Numbered from the stretch's first letter, positions 38,875 to 57,812 are shown. The stretch: DNA of 64,000 bases from Piscinibacter sp. (GCA_017983795.1 JAGOAS010000008.1:94926-158925), one strand, 5' to 3'. Notes: generated from the sequence alone by a model not told the origin. A program made the numbers and translations.

Positions 38875-39881
38875 TCGTCGATCTCAGGAGCGATACCGTC
38901 ACGCGGCCCACGCCGGCGATGCGCGAGGCGATCGCGCGCGCCGAAGTCGGCGACGACGTGTTCGGCGACGACCCGACGGTCAATGCGCTGCAGGAGCGTG
39001 TCGCCGCGCTGTTCGGCAAGGAGGCGGCGCTGTTCGTCAGCAGCGGCACGCAGGGCAACCTGTGCGCGCTGATGAGCCACTGCCAGCGCGGCGACGAGGT
39101 GCTGGTCGGCCAGCTCGCGCACAGCTACCGCTACGAAGGCGGCGGCGCCGCGGTGCTCGGCAGCGTGCAGCCGCAGCCGCTGCCGCAGCAGGCCGACGGC
39201 ACGCTGCGGCTGGAAGACATCGCCGCGGCGATCAAGCCCGACGACGAGCACTTCGCGCGCACGCGGCTGCTCGCGCTGGAGAACACTTGGAACGGCAAGG
39301 TGCTGGCGCAGGCCTACCTCGACCAGGCGACCGCGCTGGCGCATTCGCGCGGCCTGGCGACGCATCTGGACGGCGCGCGGCTGTTCAACGCGATCGTCGC
39401 CTCCGGCGCCGAGCCGGCGCGCCTGGTGCGCGGCTTCGACAGCGTCTCGGTGTGTTTCAGCAAGGGCCTGGGCGCGCCGGTCGGCTCGGTGCTGGCCGGT
39501 CCGCGGGAGTTCATCGCCCGTGCGCGCCGCGTGCGCAAGGCGCTCGGCGGCGGGCTGCGCCAGGCCGGCCTGCTGGCGGCGGCCGCGCTGTACGCGCTCG
39601 ACCACCACGTCGAGCGCCTTGCGGAAGACCACGCGCTCGCGAAGCGCCTCGCCGACGGGCTGGCAAGCATCCCCGGCATCACGGTGACCGCGCCCGACAC
39701 CAACATCGTTTTCGCCGAGGTGGCCGGCGGCCGCGCCGAGGCCCTGCTCGCGCACCTGAAGCAGCACGGCGTGCTCGCCACCGGGCTGATCGGCCTGCGC
39801 TTCGTGACGCACCTGGACGTCGACGCGGCCGGCGTCGACCGCGCCATCGCCGCGACCCGCGGATTCATGACCCGGCATTGA
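38871..39881 (+). CDS. ltaE: Low-specificity L-threonine aldolase
   Basis: 336 residues, PLP-dependent. It cleaves L-threonine and L-allo-threonine to glycine and acetaldehyde. Signatures: [17 protein letters not shown] at the N-terminus, [23 protein letters not shown], and the PLP lysine K198 in [12 protein letters not shown], one residue off the E. coli position. It overlaps trpG by four bases and lies 11 bases before trpD, so it is embedded in the tryptophan operon. The metabolic reason is not obvious; glycine or serine supply is one guess. Confidence 0.94.
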   Translation: MIVDLRSDTVTRPTPAMREAIARAEVGDDVFGDDPTVNALQERVAALFGKEAALFVSSGTQGNLCALMSHCQRGDEVLVGQLAHSYRYEGGGAAVLGSVQPQPLPQQADGTLRLEDIAAAIKPDDEHFARTRLLALENTWNGKVLAQAYLDQATALAHSRGLATHLDGARLFNAIVASGAEPARLVRGFDSVSVCFSKGLGAPVGSVLAGPREFIARARRVRKALGGGLRQAGLLAAAALYALDHHVERLAEDHALAKRLADGLASIPGITVTAPDTNIVFAEVAGGRAEALLAHLKQHGVLATGLIGLRFVTHLDVDAAGVDRAIAATRGFMTRH

Positions 39882-39892
39882 CGGAGGCCTGC

Positions 39893-40927
39893 ATGGCGAT
39901 CACCGACACCGAAGCCCTGACCCGCACGATCGAGCACCGCGAGATCTTCCACGACGAGATGCTGGCGCTGATGCGTCGCATCATGGGCGGCGAGATGTCG
40001 CCGGTCATGATGGCCGCGCTGCTGATCGGCCTGCGCGTCAAGAAGGAGACCATCGGCGAGATCACCGCGGCGGCGCAGGTGATGCGCGAGTTCTCGACCA
40101 AGGTCGAGGTGGCCGACCGGAAGCACCTGGTCGACATCGTCGGCACCGGCGGCGACGGCTCGCACACCTTCAACATCTCCACCTGCTCGATGTTCGTCGC
40201 CGCCGCCTGCGGCGCGCGCGTCAGCAAGCACGGCAACCGCAGCGTCTCGAGCAAGTCGGGCAGCGCCGATGTGCTGGAGTCGCTGGGCGTGAGCCTGGCA
40301 CTCAAGCCGGCCGACATCGCGAAGTGCATCGCCGACACTGGCATCGGCTTCATGTTCGCGCCCAACCACCACCCGGCGATGAAGAACGTCGCGCCGGTGC
40401 GCAAGGAACTGGGCGTGCGCACGATCTTCAACATCCTGGGGCCGCTCACCAACCCGGCCGGCGCGCCCAACATCCTGATGGGCGTGTTCCACCCCGATCT
40501 GGTCGGCATCCAGGTGCGCGCGCTGCAGCGCCTGGGCGCCGAGCACGCGCTGGTGGTCTACGGGCGCGATGGCATGGACGAGGTCTCGCTCGGTGCGGCC
40601 ACGATGGTGGGCGAATACAAGGACGGCGACATCCGCGAGTACGAGATCCACCCCGAAGACTTCGGGCTGACGATGGCCAGCAACCGCGCGCTCAAGGTCG
40701 AGACGCCCGAGCAGAGCAAAGCCATGCTGCGCTCGGTGCTCGACAACGAGGCCGGCCCGGCGCGCGACATCGTGATCCTCAACGCCGGCGTGGCGCTCTA
40801 TGCGGCCAACCTGGCCGCGACGATGGCCGAGGGCATCGCGCTGGCGCGCGAGGCGCTGGCCTCGGGCAAGGCGCTGGCCAAGATGCACCAGTTCGTGGCG
40901 CGCACCAAGGAACTGGCTGCGGCATGA
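39893..40927 (+). CDS. trpD: Anthranilate phosphoribosyltransferase
   Basis: 344 residues. It attaches phosphoribosyl pyrophosphate to anthranilate. Family motifs: the PRPP-binding [32 protein letters not shown], and [20 protein letters not shown]. The start is ATG 39893 with a GGAGG eight bases upstream. Its stop overlaps trpC (ATGA at 40924). Confidence 0.97.
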   Translation: MAITDTEALTRTIEHREIFHDEMLALMRRIMGGEMSPVMMAALLIGLRVKKETIGEITAAAQVMREFSTKVEVADRKHLVDIVGTGGDGSHTFNISTCSMFVAAACGARVSKHGNRSVSSKSGSADVLESLGVSLALKPADIAKCIADTGIGFMFAPNHHPAMKNVAPVRKELGVRTIFNILGPLTNPAGAPNILMGVFHPDLVGIQVRALQRLGAEHALVVYGRDGMDEVSLGAATMVGEYKDGDIREYEIHPEDFGLTMASNRALKVETPEQSKAMLRSVLDNEAGPARDIVILNAGVALYAANLAATMAEGIALAREALASGKALAKMHQFVARTKELAAA

Positions 40928-41712
40928 GCGACATCCTCGACAAGATCGTCGCGGTCAAGCGCGAGGAGATCGCGGCGGCGAAGCGCGTGCGCGACGAAGC
41001 CTCGCTGCGCCGCGAGGCCGAGGCGCTGGGCGGCCAGCGCGACTTCATCGGCGCGCTGCGTGCCAAGATTGCCGCCGGCCGCGCCGCCGTGATCGCCGAG
41101 GTGAAGAAGGCGAGCCCGAGCAAGGGCGTGCTGCGCGAGCGCTTCGTGCCGGCCGAGATTGCCGCCAGCTACGAGCGCGGCGGCGCCGCCTGCCTGAGCG
41201 TGCTGACCGACGTGCAGTTCTTCCAGGGCTCGGCCGAGTATCTGCGGCAGGCCCGCGCCGCCTGCGCGCTGCCGGTGCTGCGCAAGGATTTCATGGTCGA
41301 TGCCTGGCAGGTGTGGGAAGCGCGCGCGATGGGCGCCGACTGCATCCTGCTGATCGCGGCCTGCCTGGGCGATGCGCAGATGGCCGAGCTGGAAGCGCAG
41401 GCGCACGCGCTCGGCATGGCGGTGCTGGTCGAGGTGCACGACGGCGCCGAACTGGAGCGCGCGCTCAAGCTGAAGACGCCGCTGGTCGGCATCAACAACC
41501 GCAACCTGCGGACCTTCGAGGTCACGCTCGACACCACGCTCGGCCTGCTGCCGCGCGTGCCGGCCGAGCGCCTGCTGGTGACCGAGAGCGGCATCCTCGC
41601 GCCGGCCGACGTCCAGCGCATGCGCGATGCCAAGGTGAATGCCTTCCTCGTCGGCGAGGCCTTCATGCGCGCCGCCGACCCCGGCGCGGCGCTGGCGAGT
41701 CTGTTCGGATGA
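40924..41712 (+). CDS. trpC: Indole-3-glycerol phosphate synthase
   Basis: 262 residues, monofunctional (no TrpF fusion). It closes the indole ring from carboxyphenylamino-deoxyribulose phosphate. The TIM-barrel motifs are present: [12 protein letters not shown] (catalytic Lys), [33 protein letters not shown] and TESGI. trpF, trpB and trpA are not in the window. It overlaps both neighbours by four bases. Confidence 0.97.
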   Translation: MSDILDKIVAVKREEIAAAKRVRDEASLRREAEALGGQRDFIGALRAKIAAGRAAVIAEVKKASPSKGVLRERFVPAEIAASYERGGAACLSVLTDVQFFQGSAEYLRQARAACALPVLRKDFMVDAWQVWEARAMGADCILLIAACLGDAQMAELEAQAHALGMAVLVEVHDGAELERALKLKTPLVGINNRNLRTFEVTLDTTLGLLPRVPAERLLVTESGILAPADVQRMRDAKVNAFLVGEAFMRAADPGAALASLFG

Positions 41713-42242
41713 GCAGCCTGCCCCTGCCTGCGGGCACGACAGCGCATGCCCAGCCCTGCCCGGGCGCGCGCACCGGCTTCGTCTTCATCTGCCCGGGACG
41801 GCACGAGGCCAATCGTGGCTATCCGTGCGCGGCGGGTACCGGCGCCAACCTCAACCGCGTGCTCGAGGTGCTGCACCAGCGCCGCCCCGACCTGTTTCCA
41901 TCGACCAGCCGGTGGCAGTATGTGGTCACTAACTCTTGGGATCGTGTGGAGTATCCGGCGCTGACCGGGCGCTCCGTGCCGACCGAGGGCGAGGTGCTCA
42001 TGCCGGCCAATCTCGAGCGGCTGGCGCGTGAAATCGCCGCGCTGGAGCGTGTCGTCGCCTGCGGCGCCCAGGCACAGGCGGCGGTCAGGGCCTTGAAGGC
42101 GGGCGGGCGCTTTCAGGGGGACGTGGCCTTCGCACGCCACCTGAGCCAGCGTTCGGTCAACATGATTCCGGGCGGAACCGACACGCCGAGCCGCATCGCG
42201 CGCTGGTGCGAGGATCTGCTGGCGCAATGGCCGGCCGGCTGA
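41709..42242 (+). CDS. Uracil-DNA-glycosylase-like family protein
   Basis: 177 residues. The stretch [27 protein letters not shown] resembles the phosphate/uracil-pocket start of the UDG-like superfamily, and [12 protein letters not shown] and the late MIPGGTD could supply the second conserved loop. Canonical UDG residues (GQDPYH) are absent, so enzymatic activity on uracil is unproven; some family members are of phage or plasmid type. It is coupled to trpC by a 4-base overlap and is the last gene before the tRNA cluster promoter. Confidence 0.6.
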   Translation: MSSLPLPAGTTAHAQPCPGARTGFVFICPGRHEANRGYPCAAGTGANLNRVLEVLHQRRPDLFPSTSRWQYVVTNSWDRVEYPALTGRSVPTEGEVLMPANLERLAREIAALERVVACGAQAQAAVRALKAGGRFQGDVAFARHLSQRSVNMIPGGTDTPSRIARWCEDLLAQWPAG

Positions 42243-42249
42243 CCCGGCT

Positions 42250-42279
42250 TGTTCCGCCGGCTTTCGGTCGTGCTACACT
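42250..42279 (+). promoter_or_regulatory. Promoter of the tRNA-tuf cluster
   Basis: Extended -10 TGCTACACT ends at 42279, with a poor -35 (TGTTCC, 18 bases upstream). The eight bases directly after the -10, CGCGGGCT, are identical to those after the -10 of the rpsL promoter at 56655. A GC-rich discriminator of this kind is typical of stringently controlled stable-RNA and ribosomal promoters. tRNA-Tyr begins 15 bases later. Confidence 0.55.
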
Positions 42280-42293
42280 CGCGGGCTCTGCGT

Positions 42294-42379
42294 GGAGGGG
42301 TGCCCGAGTGGCTAAAGGGGGCAGACTGTAAATCTGTTGGCTTACGCCTACGCTGGTTCGAATCCAGCCTCCTCCACCA
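42294..42379 (+). tRNA. tRNA-Tyr (anticodon GTA)
   Basis: 86 bases including an encoded CCA. The acceptor stem GGAGGGG pairs with CTCCTCC (one G-U), the anticodon loop reads CTGTAAA with GTA, and a long variable arm is present as expected for a class II tRNA. First gene of the cluster. Confidence 0.97.
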
Positions 42380-42408
42380 AAGATTTCGGTACAGCGGTTG
42401 TCTCCCGA

Positions 42409-42482
42409 GCGGGAGTAGTTCAATGGTAGAACCCCAGCCTTCCAAGCTGATGACGCGGGTTCGATTCCCGTCTCCCGCTCCA
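42409..42482 (+). tRNA. tRNA-Gly (anticodon TCC)
   Basis: 74 bases with encoded CCA. The acceptor GCGGGAG pairs with CTCCCGC; the anticodon loop CTTCCAA gives TCC, as in E. coli glyT; the T-loop is GTTCGATTC. Confidence 0.97.
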
Positions 42483-42546
42483 CGTCGCCAGAGGCTTGGT
42501 TGCCCTTACGTTGCCAAGCCTGTGTCGACGATCGGTTGATCGGTCT

Positions 42547-42621
<75 letters not shown>

Positions 42622-42658
42622 AAGTTTGACTTCACTCTCGTGTTCGAGGAGCGAAAAG

Positions 42659-43849
<1,191 letters not shown>

Positions 43850-43862
43850 GGAGCAAGGCGAG

Positions 43863-43938
43863 AGGGGCATAGCTCAATTGGCAGAGCGCCGGTCTCCAAA
43901 ACCGGAGGTTGGGGGTTCGAGACCCTCTGCCCCTGCCA
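43863..43938 (+). tRNA. tRNA-Trp (anticodon CCA)
   Basis: 76 bases with encoded CCA. The acceptor AGGGGCA pairs with TGCCCCT; the anticodon loop TCTCCAAAA gives CCA; the T-loop is GTTCGAGAC. It starts 14 bases after tuf and is followed by a terminator-like hairpin before secE. Confidence 0.98.
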
Positions 43939-43975
43939 GACCGAGGCCCTGAGGGGCCGCACTGGCTGGCTGCAC

Positions 43976-44011
43976 AGCCCGCGAGAGGACCGAAAAGTCC
44001 CTGCGGGCTTT
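43976..44011 (+). terminator. Terminator-like hairpin between tRNA-Trp and secE
   Basis: AGCCCGC (43976-43982) pairs with GCGGGCT (44003-44009) around an inner GGAC/GTCC stem with loop CGAAAA, followed by only TTT. A smaller stem, GGCCC/GGGCC, lies at 43945-43958. This could reduce read-through into secE/nusG or mark tRNA 3'-end processing. Confidence 0.45.
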
Positions 44012-44070
44012 GCTGCTGATAGGCGAGCCCGCTTTGTGCGGGGCGCCTCTGCCGTCGAATGAAGCGAACC

Positions 44071-44454
44071 ATGGCGAATCCCGAAGTCGAAACTGTCTCC
44101 ACCGGCGCCGACAAGGCCAAGCTGGCGGTGGCCGGCGTGCTGGTCATCGGCGCCGTGGCGGCGTTCTATGCCCTGGGCAAGCAGGACCTGTGGCTGCGCG
44201 TGCTCGCGCTGCTGGCTCTGCTGGCGGCGGCGGCCGGCGTGTTCTTCACCGCCGAGGCCGGCAAGCAACTGATCGGCTACGGCCAGGAATCGGTCAAGGA
44301 AACCCGCAAGGTCGTGTGGCCCACCCGCAAGGAAGCCATGCAGATGACAGGCTACGTGTTCGCGTTCGTGTTCGTGATGGCGCTGTTCCTGTGGCTCACC
44401 GACAAGACGCTCGAATGGGCGCTGTACGACCTGATCCTGGGCTGGAAGCGTTGA
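44071..44454 (+). CDS. secE: Preprotein translocase subunit SecE
   Basis: 127 residues with three membrane helices (about 20-38, 44-62 and 95-112), the long betaproteobacterial/E. coli-like form. The conserved amphipathic segment [17 protein letters not shown] precedes the last helix. It stabilises SecY in the SecYEG channel. ATG 44071 (MANPEVETV) is preferred to the in-frame ATG 44059 by family length; the ribosome-binding site is weak for both. Confidence 0.96.
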   Translation: MANPEVETVSTGADKAKLAVAGVLVIGAVAAFYALGKQDLWLRVLALLALLAAAAGVFFTAEAGKQLIGYGQESVKETRKVVWPTRKEAMQMTGYVFAFVFVMALFLWLTDKTLEWALYDLILGWKR

Positions 44455-44464
44455 GGAACGAGCG

Positions 44465-45034
44465 ATGAGCGATCAAGCCCCCGAGACCGTTGCCCCGACC
44501 GGCAACAAGCGCTGGTACGTGGTGCACGCCTACTCCGGCATGGAGAAGGCCGTGGAGCGCAACCTGCGCGAGCGCATCGACCGCTCCGGCCTGCAGGACA
44601 AGTTCGGCCGCATCCTCGTGCCGATGGAAGAGGTCGTCGAGCTCAAGAACGGCAAGAAGTCCGTCACCGAGCGCCGCTTCTTCCCCGGCTACGTGCTGGT
44701 CGAGATGGAGATGGCCGACGAGACCTGGCACCTGGTGAAGCACACCAGCAAGGTGACCGGCTTCGTCGGCGGCGCGAAGAACCGCCCGGCGCCGATCTCG
44801 GAAGCCGAGGTGATGAAGATCGTCCACCAGATGCAGGAAGGCGTGGAGAAGCCGCGCCCCAAGGTGGAGTGGTCGGTCGGCGAGCTGGTGCGTGTCAAGG
44901 AAGGCCCGTTCACCGACTTCAACGGCGCGATCGAGGACGTCAACTACGACAAGTCCAAGGTGCGCGTCTCGGTCACCATCTTCGGCCGCGCCACGCCGGT
45001 CGAGCTGGACTTCTCGCAGGTCGAAAAGGTTTGA
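44465..45034 (+). CDS. nusG: Transcription termination/antitermination protein NusG
   Basis: 189 residues: an NGN domain ([20 protein letters not shown]) and a C-terminal KOW domain ([21 protein letters not shown]). It binds RNA polymerase and links it to Rho or the ribosome. It follows secE by ten bases, as in nearly all bacteria. GAGG lies six bases before the ATG. Confidence 0.98.
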   Translation: MSDQAPETVAPTGNKRWYVVHAYSGMEKAVERNLRERIDRSGLQDKFGRILVPMEEVVELKNGKKSVTERRFFPGYVLVEMEMADETWHLVKHTSKVTGFVGGAKNRPAPISEAEVMKIVHQMQEGVEKPRPKVEWSVGELVRVKEGPFTDFNGAIEDVNYDKSKVRVSVTIFGRATPVELDFSQVEKV

Positions 45035-45063
45035 CATGTCAAACCTTTCGCCGATCACTTGTT

Positions 45064-45096
45064 GCCTTCTTGCCTTGAGGCAGAAGGTCTGATTTT
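45064..45096 (+). terminator. Imperfect hairpin with T-run after nusG
   Basis: CCTTCTTGCCT pairs with AGGCAGAAGG (one bulged T) and is followed five bases later by TTTTT. It lies 30 bases past the nusG stop and may partially end the secE-nusG transcript. A second structure nearby uses the self-complementary GGCGCGCC repeated at about 45102 and 45122. Confidence 0.45.
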
Positions 45097-45207
45097 TCCG
45101 GGCGCGCCCGCCCCGACCCCGGGCGCGCCGACATCAGCAGGGTCGATTTGACGAGGAGCCGGAGTCGCATGCGCGGCCGAGGCGTTCGAACTCGATAGGA
45201 GCCATTC

Positions 45208-45639
45208 ATGGCAAAGAAGATCGTCGGCTTCATCAAGCTGCAGATCCCGGCGGGCAAGGCCAATCCTTCGCCCCCGATCGGCCCCGCGCTGGGTCAGCGC
45301 GGCCTGAACATCATGGAGTTCTGCAAGGCGTTCAACGCGCAGACCCAGGGTTTGGAGCCGGGCCTCGTGCTGCCGGTGGTGATCACCGCGTTCGCGGACA
45401 AGTCGTTCACCTTCATCCTCAAGACCCCGCCGGCCACGGTGCTGATCAAGAAGGCCGCCAAGGTCGACAAGGGTTCGCAGAAGCCGCACCTGGACAAGGT
45501 CGGCAAGCTGACGCGCGCCCAGGTCGAGGAGATCGCCAAGACCAAGATGAAGGACCTGACGGCTGCCGATCTGGACGCCGCGGTTCGCACGATTGCCGGT
45601 TCCGCCCGCTCGATGGGCATCACGGTGGAGGGTGTCTGA
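45208..45639 (+). CDS. rplK: 50S ribosomal protein L11
   Basis: 143 residues, standard length. The N-terminal proline-rich [23 protein letters not shown] and the C-terminal rRNA-binding domain are both typical. Part of the GTPase-associated centre. GGAG lies eight bases before the ATG. Two bases separate it from rplA. Confidence 0.99.
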   Translation: MAKKIVGFIKLQIPAGKANPSPPIGPALGQRGLNIMEFCKAFNAQTQGLEPGLVLPVVITAFADKSFTFILKTPPATVLIKKAAKVDKGSQKPHLDKVGKLTRAQVEEIAKTKMKDLTAADLDAAVRTIAGSARSMGITVEGV

Positions 45640-45640
45640 C

Positions 45641-46351
45641 ATGGCCAAGCTGACCAAGCGCCAGAAGGCTCTCGAAGGCAAGGTGGAGAGCACCAAGCTG
45701 TACCCGCTCGACAACGCGCTGGCGATCGTCAAGGAATTCGCGACCGCCAAGTTCGACGAGTCGATCGACGTCGCCGTGCAACTCGGCATCGACGCGAAGA
45801 AGTCCGACCAGGTGGTGCGCGGCGCCGTCGTGATGCCCAACGGCACCGGCAAGACCAAGCGCGTCGCCGTGTTCGCGCAAGGCGCCAAGGCCGAGGAAGC
45901 CAAGGCCGCCGGCGCCGACATCGTCGGCATGGACGACCTGGCTGCCGAGATCAAGGCCGGCAAGATGGACTTCGACGTCGTCATCGCCTCGCCCGACACG
46001 ATGCGCGTCGTCGGTACGCTGGGCCAGGTGCTGGGCCCGCGCGGCCTGATGCCGAACCCGAAGGTCGGCACCGTCACGCCCGACGTCGCCACCGCGGTGA
46101 AGAACGCCAAGGCCGGCCAGGTGCAGTTCCGCGTCGACAAGGCCGGCATCATCCACGCGACGATCGGCCGCCGTTCGTTCGACGCCGACAAGCTGGCCGG
46201 CAACCTGCGCGCGCTGATCGAAGCCCTGAACAAGGCCAAGCCGGCCTCGAGCAAGGGCATCTACCTGCGCAAGGTGGCGGTGTCGTCGACCATGGGCGTC
46301 GGTGCCCGCGTCGACGTGGCGACGATCAACGCCGCGCCGGTGCAGGCGTAA
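45641..46351 (+). CDS. rplA: 50S ribosomal protein L1
   Basis: 236 residues. Conserved [16 protein letters not shown] and the flanking two-domain L1 fold are present. It binds 23S rRNA at the L1 stalk and in many bacteria represses translation of the L11-L1 mRNA. It starts at ATG 45641, directly after rplK. Confidence 0.99.
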   Translation: MAKLTKRQKALEGKVESTKLYPLDNALAIVKEFATAKFDESIDVAVQLGIDAKKSDQVVRGAVVMPNGTGKTKRVAVFAQGAKAEEAKAAGADIVGMDDLAAEIKAGKMDFDVVIASPDTMRVVGTLGQVLGPRGLMPNPKVGTVTPDVATAVKNAKAGQVQFRVDKAGIIHATIGRRSFDADKLAGNLRALIEALNKAKPASSKGIYLRKVAVSSTMGVGARVDVATINAAPVQA

Positions 46352-46554
46352 TGAGAGTTTGGTGGGCTGCGCGGATCGAAAGAGACGCGCAGGCCATCGA
46401 AGACCGCTGGTGCGGAGTCCAACTCCTCCGCTTAATGGCCAGCGCAGATGGCGGTCCCGCCGTGATGGATTCGGTTCCAGAAGCGGTAGGTCGCTGAAAC
46501 CCGGTGTGCGGGGAGGTCGCAAGACCGAACCGCATGTGATGTGAGGAGCAGACC
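46352..46554 (+). ncRNA. Probable L10 leader (rplJ autoregulatory RNA)
   Basis: This 203-base gap between rplA and rplJ is the place of the ribosomal-protein L10 leader, to which the L10-(L7/L12) complex binds to repress rplJL. It contains several paired segments, for example around GCGCAGGCCATCG, CTGGTGCGGAGTCC and CCTCCGCTTAATGGCCAGC, as expected for the kink-turn leader. Identification rests on position and general resemblance; a covariance search would decide. Confidence 0.6.
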
Positions 46555-47070
46555 TTGAGTCTCAACCGCAACGAGAAAGCAGCCGTTGTCTCGGACGTCG
46601 CCGCGCAAGTGGCCCGTTCGCAGACGCTCGCGCTGGCCGAGTACCGTGGCCTCACCGTGGAACACCTGAACGCGCTGCGCAAGCAGGCGCGCGACAAGGG
46701 CGTGTACCTTCACGTGCTGAAGAACACCCTGGCTCGCCGCGCCGTGCAGGGCACGCCGTTCGAGGTGGCCGCGGAAGCCATGACTGGCCCGCTGATCTAC
46801 GGCTTTTCCGAAGACGCCGTTGCCGCCGCGAAAGTCATCGCCGACTTCGCCAAAGGCAACGACAAGCTGATCGTCAAGGCCGGCGCCTACGCCGGCAAGG
46901 CGCTCGACGCCAATGGCGTGAAGGCACTGGCCTCCGTGCCGAGCAAGGAAGTCCTGCTCAGCCAGATCGCCGGCCTTCTCAAGTCGCCGGTGCAGCGCAT
47001 GGCTGCCGTGGTGGCTGCGCTGGCCGAGAAGCGCGGCGCCCCCGCCGCTGCCGAAGCGCCTGCCGCCTGA
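46555..47070 (+). CDS. rplJ: 50S ribosomal protein L10
   Basis: 171 residues, starting at TTG 46555 ([12 protein letters not shown]; translated as Met) with GAGGAG eight bases upstream. A TTG start is known for rplJ in related Burkholderiales. It anchors the L7/L12 stalk to the ribosome. The C-terminus is Ala-rich. Confidence 0.98.
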   Translation: MSLNRNEKAAVVSDVAAQVARSQTLALAEYRGLTVEHLNALRKQARDKGVYLHVLKNTLARRAVQGTPFEVAAEAMTGPLIYGFSEDAVAAAKVIADFAKGNDKLIVKAGAYAGKALDANGVKALASVPSKEVLLSQIAGLLKSPVQRMAAVVAALAEKRGAPAAAEAPAA

Positions 47071-47118
47071 AGACGATCTTTCACTGAACCGAATCCAACT
47101 GATATCTAGGAGCCAAAC

Positions 47119-47496
47119 ATGGCATTCGACAAAGACGCATTCCTGACCGCCCTCGACAGCATGTCGGTGATGGAACTCAACGACCTGGTCAAGGCGATCG
47201 AAGAGAAGTTCGGCGTGTCCGCCGCTTCGATGGCCGCCCCGGCCGCCGCCGGTGGCGGTGCCGCCGCCGCCGCGGTGGAAGAGAAGACCGAATTCAACGT
47301 CATGCTGCTGGAAGCCGGCGCCAACAAGGTGTCGGTCATCAAGGCCGTGCGCGAGATCACCGGCCTGGGCCTGAAGGAAGCCAAGGACTTGGTCGACGGC
47401 GCGCCGAAGCCCGTCAAGGAAGCCGTCGCCAAGGCCGACGCCGAAGCCGCGGTGAAGAAGCTGGTCGAGGCTGGCGCCAAGGCCGAGCTGAAGTAA
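47119..47496 (+). CDS. rplL: 50S ribosomal protein L7/L12
   Basis: 125 residues: an N-terminal dimerisation domain, an Ala/Gly hinge ([21 protein letters not shown]) and the factor-binding C-terminal domain ([33 protein letters not shown]). TAGGAG lies seven bases before the ATG. Confidence 0.99.
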   Translation: MAFDKDAFLTALDSMSVMELNDLVKAIEEKFGVSAASMAAPAAAGGGAAAAAVEEKTEFNVMLLEAGANKVSVIKAVREITGLGLKEAKDLVDGAPKPVKEAVAKADAEAAVKKLVEAGAKAELK

Positions 47497-47510
47497 ACAA
47501 GTCGAAGAGC

Positions 47511-47604
47511 GGGGTCGGCTTGCGCCGACCCCTTCTCGGCGGGCGGGTCTCGTGACCCGCCCGCACGAGAACACTGCAAAGCCCCGAGGCTTTGCAGTGT
47601 TCTC
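47511..47604 (+). promoter_or_regulatory. Three consecutive perfect stem-loops between rplL and rpoB
   Basis: Hairpin 1: GGGGTCGGC/GCCGACCCC (47511-47532). Hairpin 2: 11-bp stem, GCGGGCGGGTC/GACCCGCCCGC (47539-47564). Hairpin 3: 17-bp perfect stem, GAGAACACTGCAAAGCC/GGCTTTGCAGTGTTCTC, with loop CCGA (47567-47604). None has a real T-tract. In E. coli this junction holds an attenuator and an RNase III site; these stems may play the same part, setting the ratio of ribosomal protein to RNA polymerase. Hairpin 3 could also be a dispersed palindromic repeat. Confidence 0.6.
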
Positions 47605-47771
47605 TGATCCGACTGCAGAGAACGGTTTGGTCGGGCTCCGGTGCAACGCCGGGGTTGTCCGCCAGCGGCAGGTAGTGGCCTGCCACCAAGCTTTCGGGCG
47701 CAAGGCCCGGATGGCAGTCGCCGACGGACGAGCCGCCACGGCCAGGCGGCGAGTCCTGAGACGGAGTCTTT

Positions 47772-51896
<4,125 letters not shown>

Positions 51897-51914
51897 TTGA
51901 AGGGGTACTGAAAC

Positions 51915-56147
<4,233 letters not shown>

Positions 56148-56165
56148 TCTGTCGACGACGCAGTG

Positions 56166-56192
56166 AAAGGGCGGCGCAAGCCGCCCTTTTTT
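56166..56192. terminator. Intrinsic terminator after rpoC, bidirectional
   Basis: AAAGGGCGGC, loop GCAA, GCCGCCCTTT, followed by TTTTTT in all, 18 bases after the rpoC stop. The A-tract on the left makes it work in reverse too, where it ends the PIN gene whose stop is at 56197. It is the clearest intrinsic terminator in the window. Confidence 0.93.
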
Positions 56193-56196
56193 CTGC

Positions 56197-56616
56197 TCAG
56201 CCGCGCCAGTGCTGCGGGCTGACGATGGCCACGCCCAGCGGCGCGGCGCGGCGGGCGAGCTTCAGCACGGCGCGGTCGCGGCTCAGCAGCGTGCAGCGGC
56301 GCAGCTGCAAGGCGAGGTCGAGAAACTTCTGGTCGTCGGGATCGGTGCAGCGCAGCGGTTGCGACAAGGCCACCGGCAGCGGCTCGATGTTCACGGCCCA
56401 GCGCTCCCAGTTCGCCCAGACGGCGATCGGATCGGGAGACCAGTCCTTGAGTGCTTTATAAGTCAGCACTTGCTCCAGTTCTGCGCGCATGGCTGCCGTG
56501 GCATGCCAGCGCCAAGCCCCGCCTTGCAATGCGTTGCTCAGCACGGTCGACGACGGATCGCGGAAGACCAGCCAGTCGAGCAGCACGTTGGTGTCGATGA
56601 CGAGGGCGTCTGGCAC
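56197..56616 (-). CDS. PIN-domain putative nuclease (toxin-type, COG1569-like)
   Basis: 139 residues of a PIN fold: IDTNVLLDWLVF (first acidic residue), central MRAELEQVL, and TDPDDQKFLDLALQ followed by TLLSRDRAVLKLARRA, giving the cluster of acidic residues that binds metal. PIN proteins are usually RNases and often VapC-type toxins, but no antitoxin gene lies beside it, so it may be solitary. It starts with GTG 56616 without a visible Shine-Dalgarno. Its 5' end is 16 bases from the -35 of the divergent rpsL promoter. Confidence 0.82.
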   Translation of the reverse strand: MPDALVIDTNVLLDWLVFRDPSSTVLSNALQGGAWRWHATAAMRAELEQVLTYKALKDWSPDPIAVWANWERWAVNIEPLPVALSQPLRCTDPDDQKFLDLALQLRRCTLLSRDRAVLKLARRAAPLGVAIVSPQHWRG

Positions 56617-56631
56617 GGAGAATGGGCTGTC

Positions 56632-56660
56632 TTGCAGGGGCGGGTTGGCCCGAATATAAT
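56632..56660 (+). promoter_or_regulatory. rpsL (str operon) promoter
   Basis: TTGCAG (56632-56637), 17-base spacer, TATAAT (56655-56660): nearly ideal sigma-70. The discriminator CGCGGGCT follows directly and matches that of the tRNA cluster promoter. About 150 bases of leader RNA follow, including a GAGATG/CATCTC hairpin at 56714-56729. Confidence 0.88.
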
Positions 56661-56819
56661 CGCGGGCTTTTCGGCAGATTCATGCTGCGCTCTTTGTCGG
56701 GCGGCTCACCGCGGAGATGACAACATCTCGCACGCGGCTTCGGGCCAGACTCCACGACGGGGCGCTCGGCTTCTCCCGGAATGAAAGAAATCTGACTTCA
56801 CACGGGAACAAGTCAAGCC

Positions 56820-57197
56820 ATGCCAACCATCAACCAGCTCGTGCGCCAAGGCCGCCAGGTCGAGGTCACGAAGTCCAAGTCGCCTGCGATGCAGAACAGC
56901 CCGCAGCGCCGCGGCGTCTGCACGCGCGTGTACACCACGACGCCGAAGAAGCCGAACTCCGCGCTGCGCAAGGTCGCCAAGGTGCGCCTGACCAACGGGT
57001 TCGAGGTCATCTCGTACATCGGCGGTGAAGGCCACAACCTGCAGGAGCACTCTGTGGTGCTCGTGCGCGGCGGCCGCGTGAAGGATCTGCCGGGCGTGCG
57101 CTACCACATCGTGCGTGGTTCGCTCGACCTGCAAGGCGTCAAGGATCGCAAGCAGTCGCGCTCGAAGTACGGCGCGAAGCGTCCGAAGAAGGCCTGA
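56820..57197 (+). CDS. rpsL: 30S ribosomal protein S12
   Basis: 125 residues. It helps control decoding accuracy. The streptomycin-relevant lysines are wild-type: K43 in [11 protein letters not shown] and K88 in [11 protein letters not shown]. Head of the str operon. Confidence 0.99.
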   Translation: MPTINQLVRQGRQVEVTKSKSPAMQNSPQRRGVCTRVYTTTPKKPNSALRKVAKVRLTNGFEVISYIGGEGHNLQEHSVVLVRGGRVKDLPGVRYHIVRGSLDLQGVKDRKQSRSKYGAKRPKKA

Positions 57198-57235
57198 CGC
57201 CTCGGCGTCACGAGCGGCCGGTTCTTGTCCGGCCA
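57196..57235 (+). promoter_or_regulatory. Two hairpins in the rpsL-rpsG gap
   Basis: TGACGCC/GGCGTCA (57196-57211) includes the rpsL stop codon, and GGCCGG/CCGGCC (57217-57235) follows. The 118-base S12-S7 gap is where S7 binds its own message in E. coli; these stems are candidates for the equivalent site. Confidence 0.4.
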
Positions 57236-57315
57236 TGTAAGTGAAGGGCCCGGATGGCCTTTCGCGGCGCACAGCCCAAGCGCGCGCCAACTGAAGCAAA
57301 CGAAGGAAGATTGAA

Positions 57316-57786
57316 ATGCCACGTCGTCGCGAAGTACCCAAGCGCGAGATCCTGCCCGATCCGAAGTTCGGTTCGGTCGAACTCTCCAAGTTCATGAACG
57401 TGATCATGGAGTCCGGCAAGAAGGCCGTCGCCGAGCGCATCATCTACGGCGCGCTCGACCAGGTCGAGAAGAAGTCCGGCAAGGATCCGCTCGAGATCTT
57501 CAACGTCGCGCTGAACAACATCAAGCCGATGGTCGAAGTGAAGTCCCGCCGCGTCGGCGGTGCGAACTACCAGGTTCCCGTGGAAGTCCGCCCCGTCCGC
57601 CGCGTCGCCCTCGCGATGCGCTGGCTGAAGGAATCGGCGCGCAAGCGCGGCGAGAAGTCGATGGCGCAGCGCCTGGCCAACGAGCTGCTGGAGGCCGTCG
57701 AGGGCCGCGGCGGCGCGATGAAGAAGCGCGACGAAGTGCACCGCATGGCCGAGGCGAACAAGGCCTTCTCGCACTTCCGCTTCTGA
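57316..57786 (+). CDS. rpsG: 30S ribosomal protein S7
   Basis: 156 residues, standard. It begins [19 protein letters not shown] and ends in the family tail NKAFSHFRF. It nucleates assembly of the 30S head. AAGGAAG lies eight bases before the ATG. Confidence 0.99.
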   Translation: MPRRREVPKREILPDPKFGSVELSKFMNVIMESGKKAVAERIIYGALDQVEKKSGKDPLEIFNVALNNIKPMVEVKSRRVGGANYQVPVEVRPVRRVALAMRWLKESARKRGEKSMAQRLANELLEAVEGRGGAMKKRDEVHRMAEANKAFSHFRF

Positions 57787-57812
57787 CCCCCGCACGCACG
57801 CAGCAATCTCTC

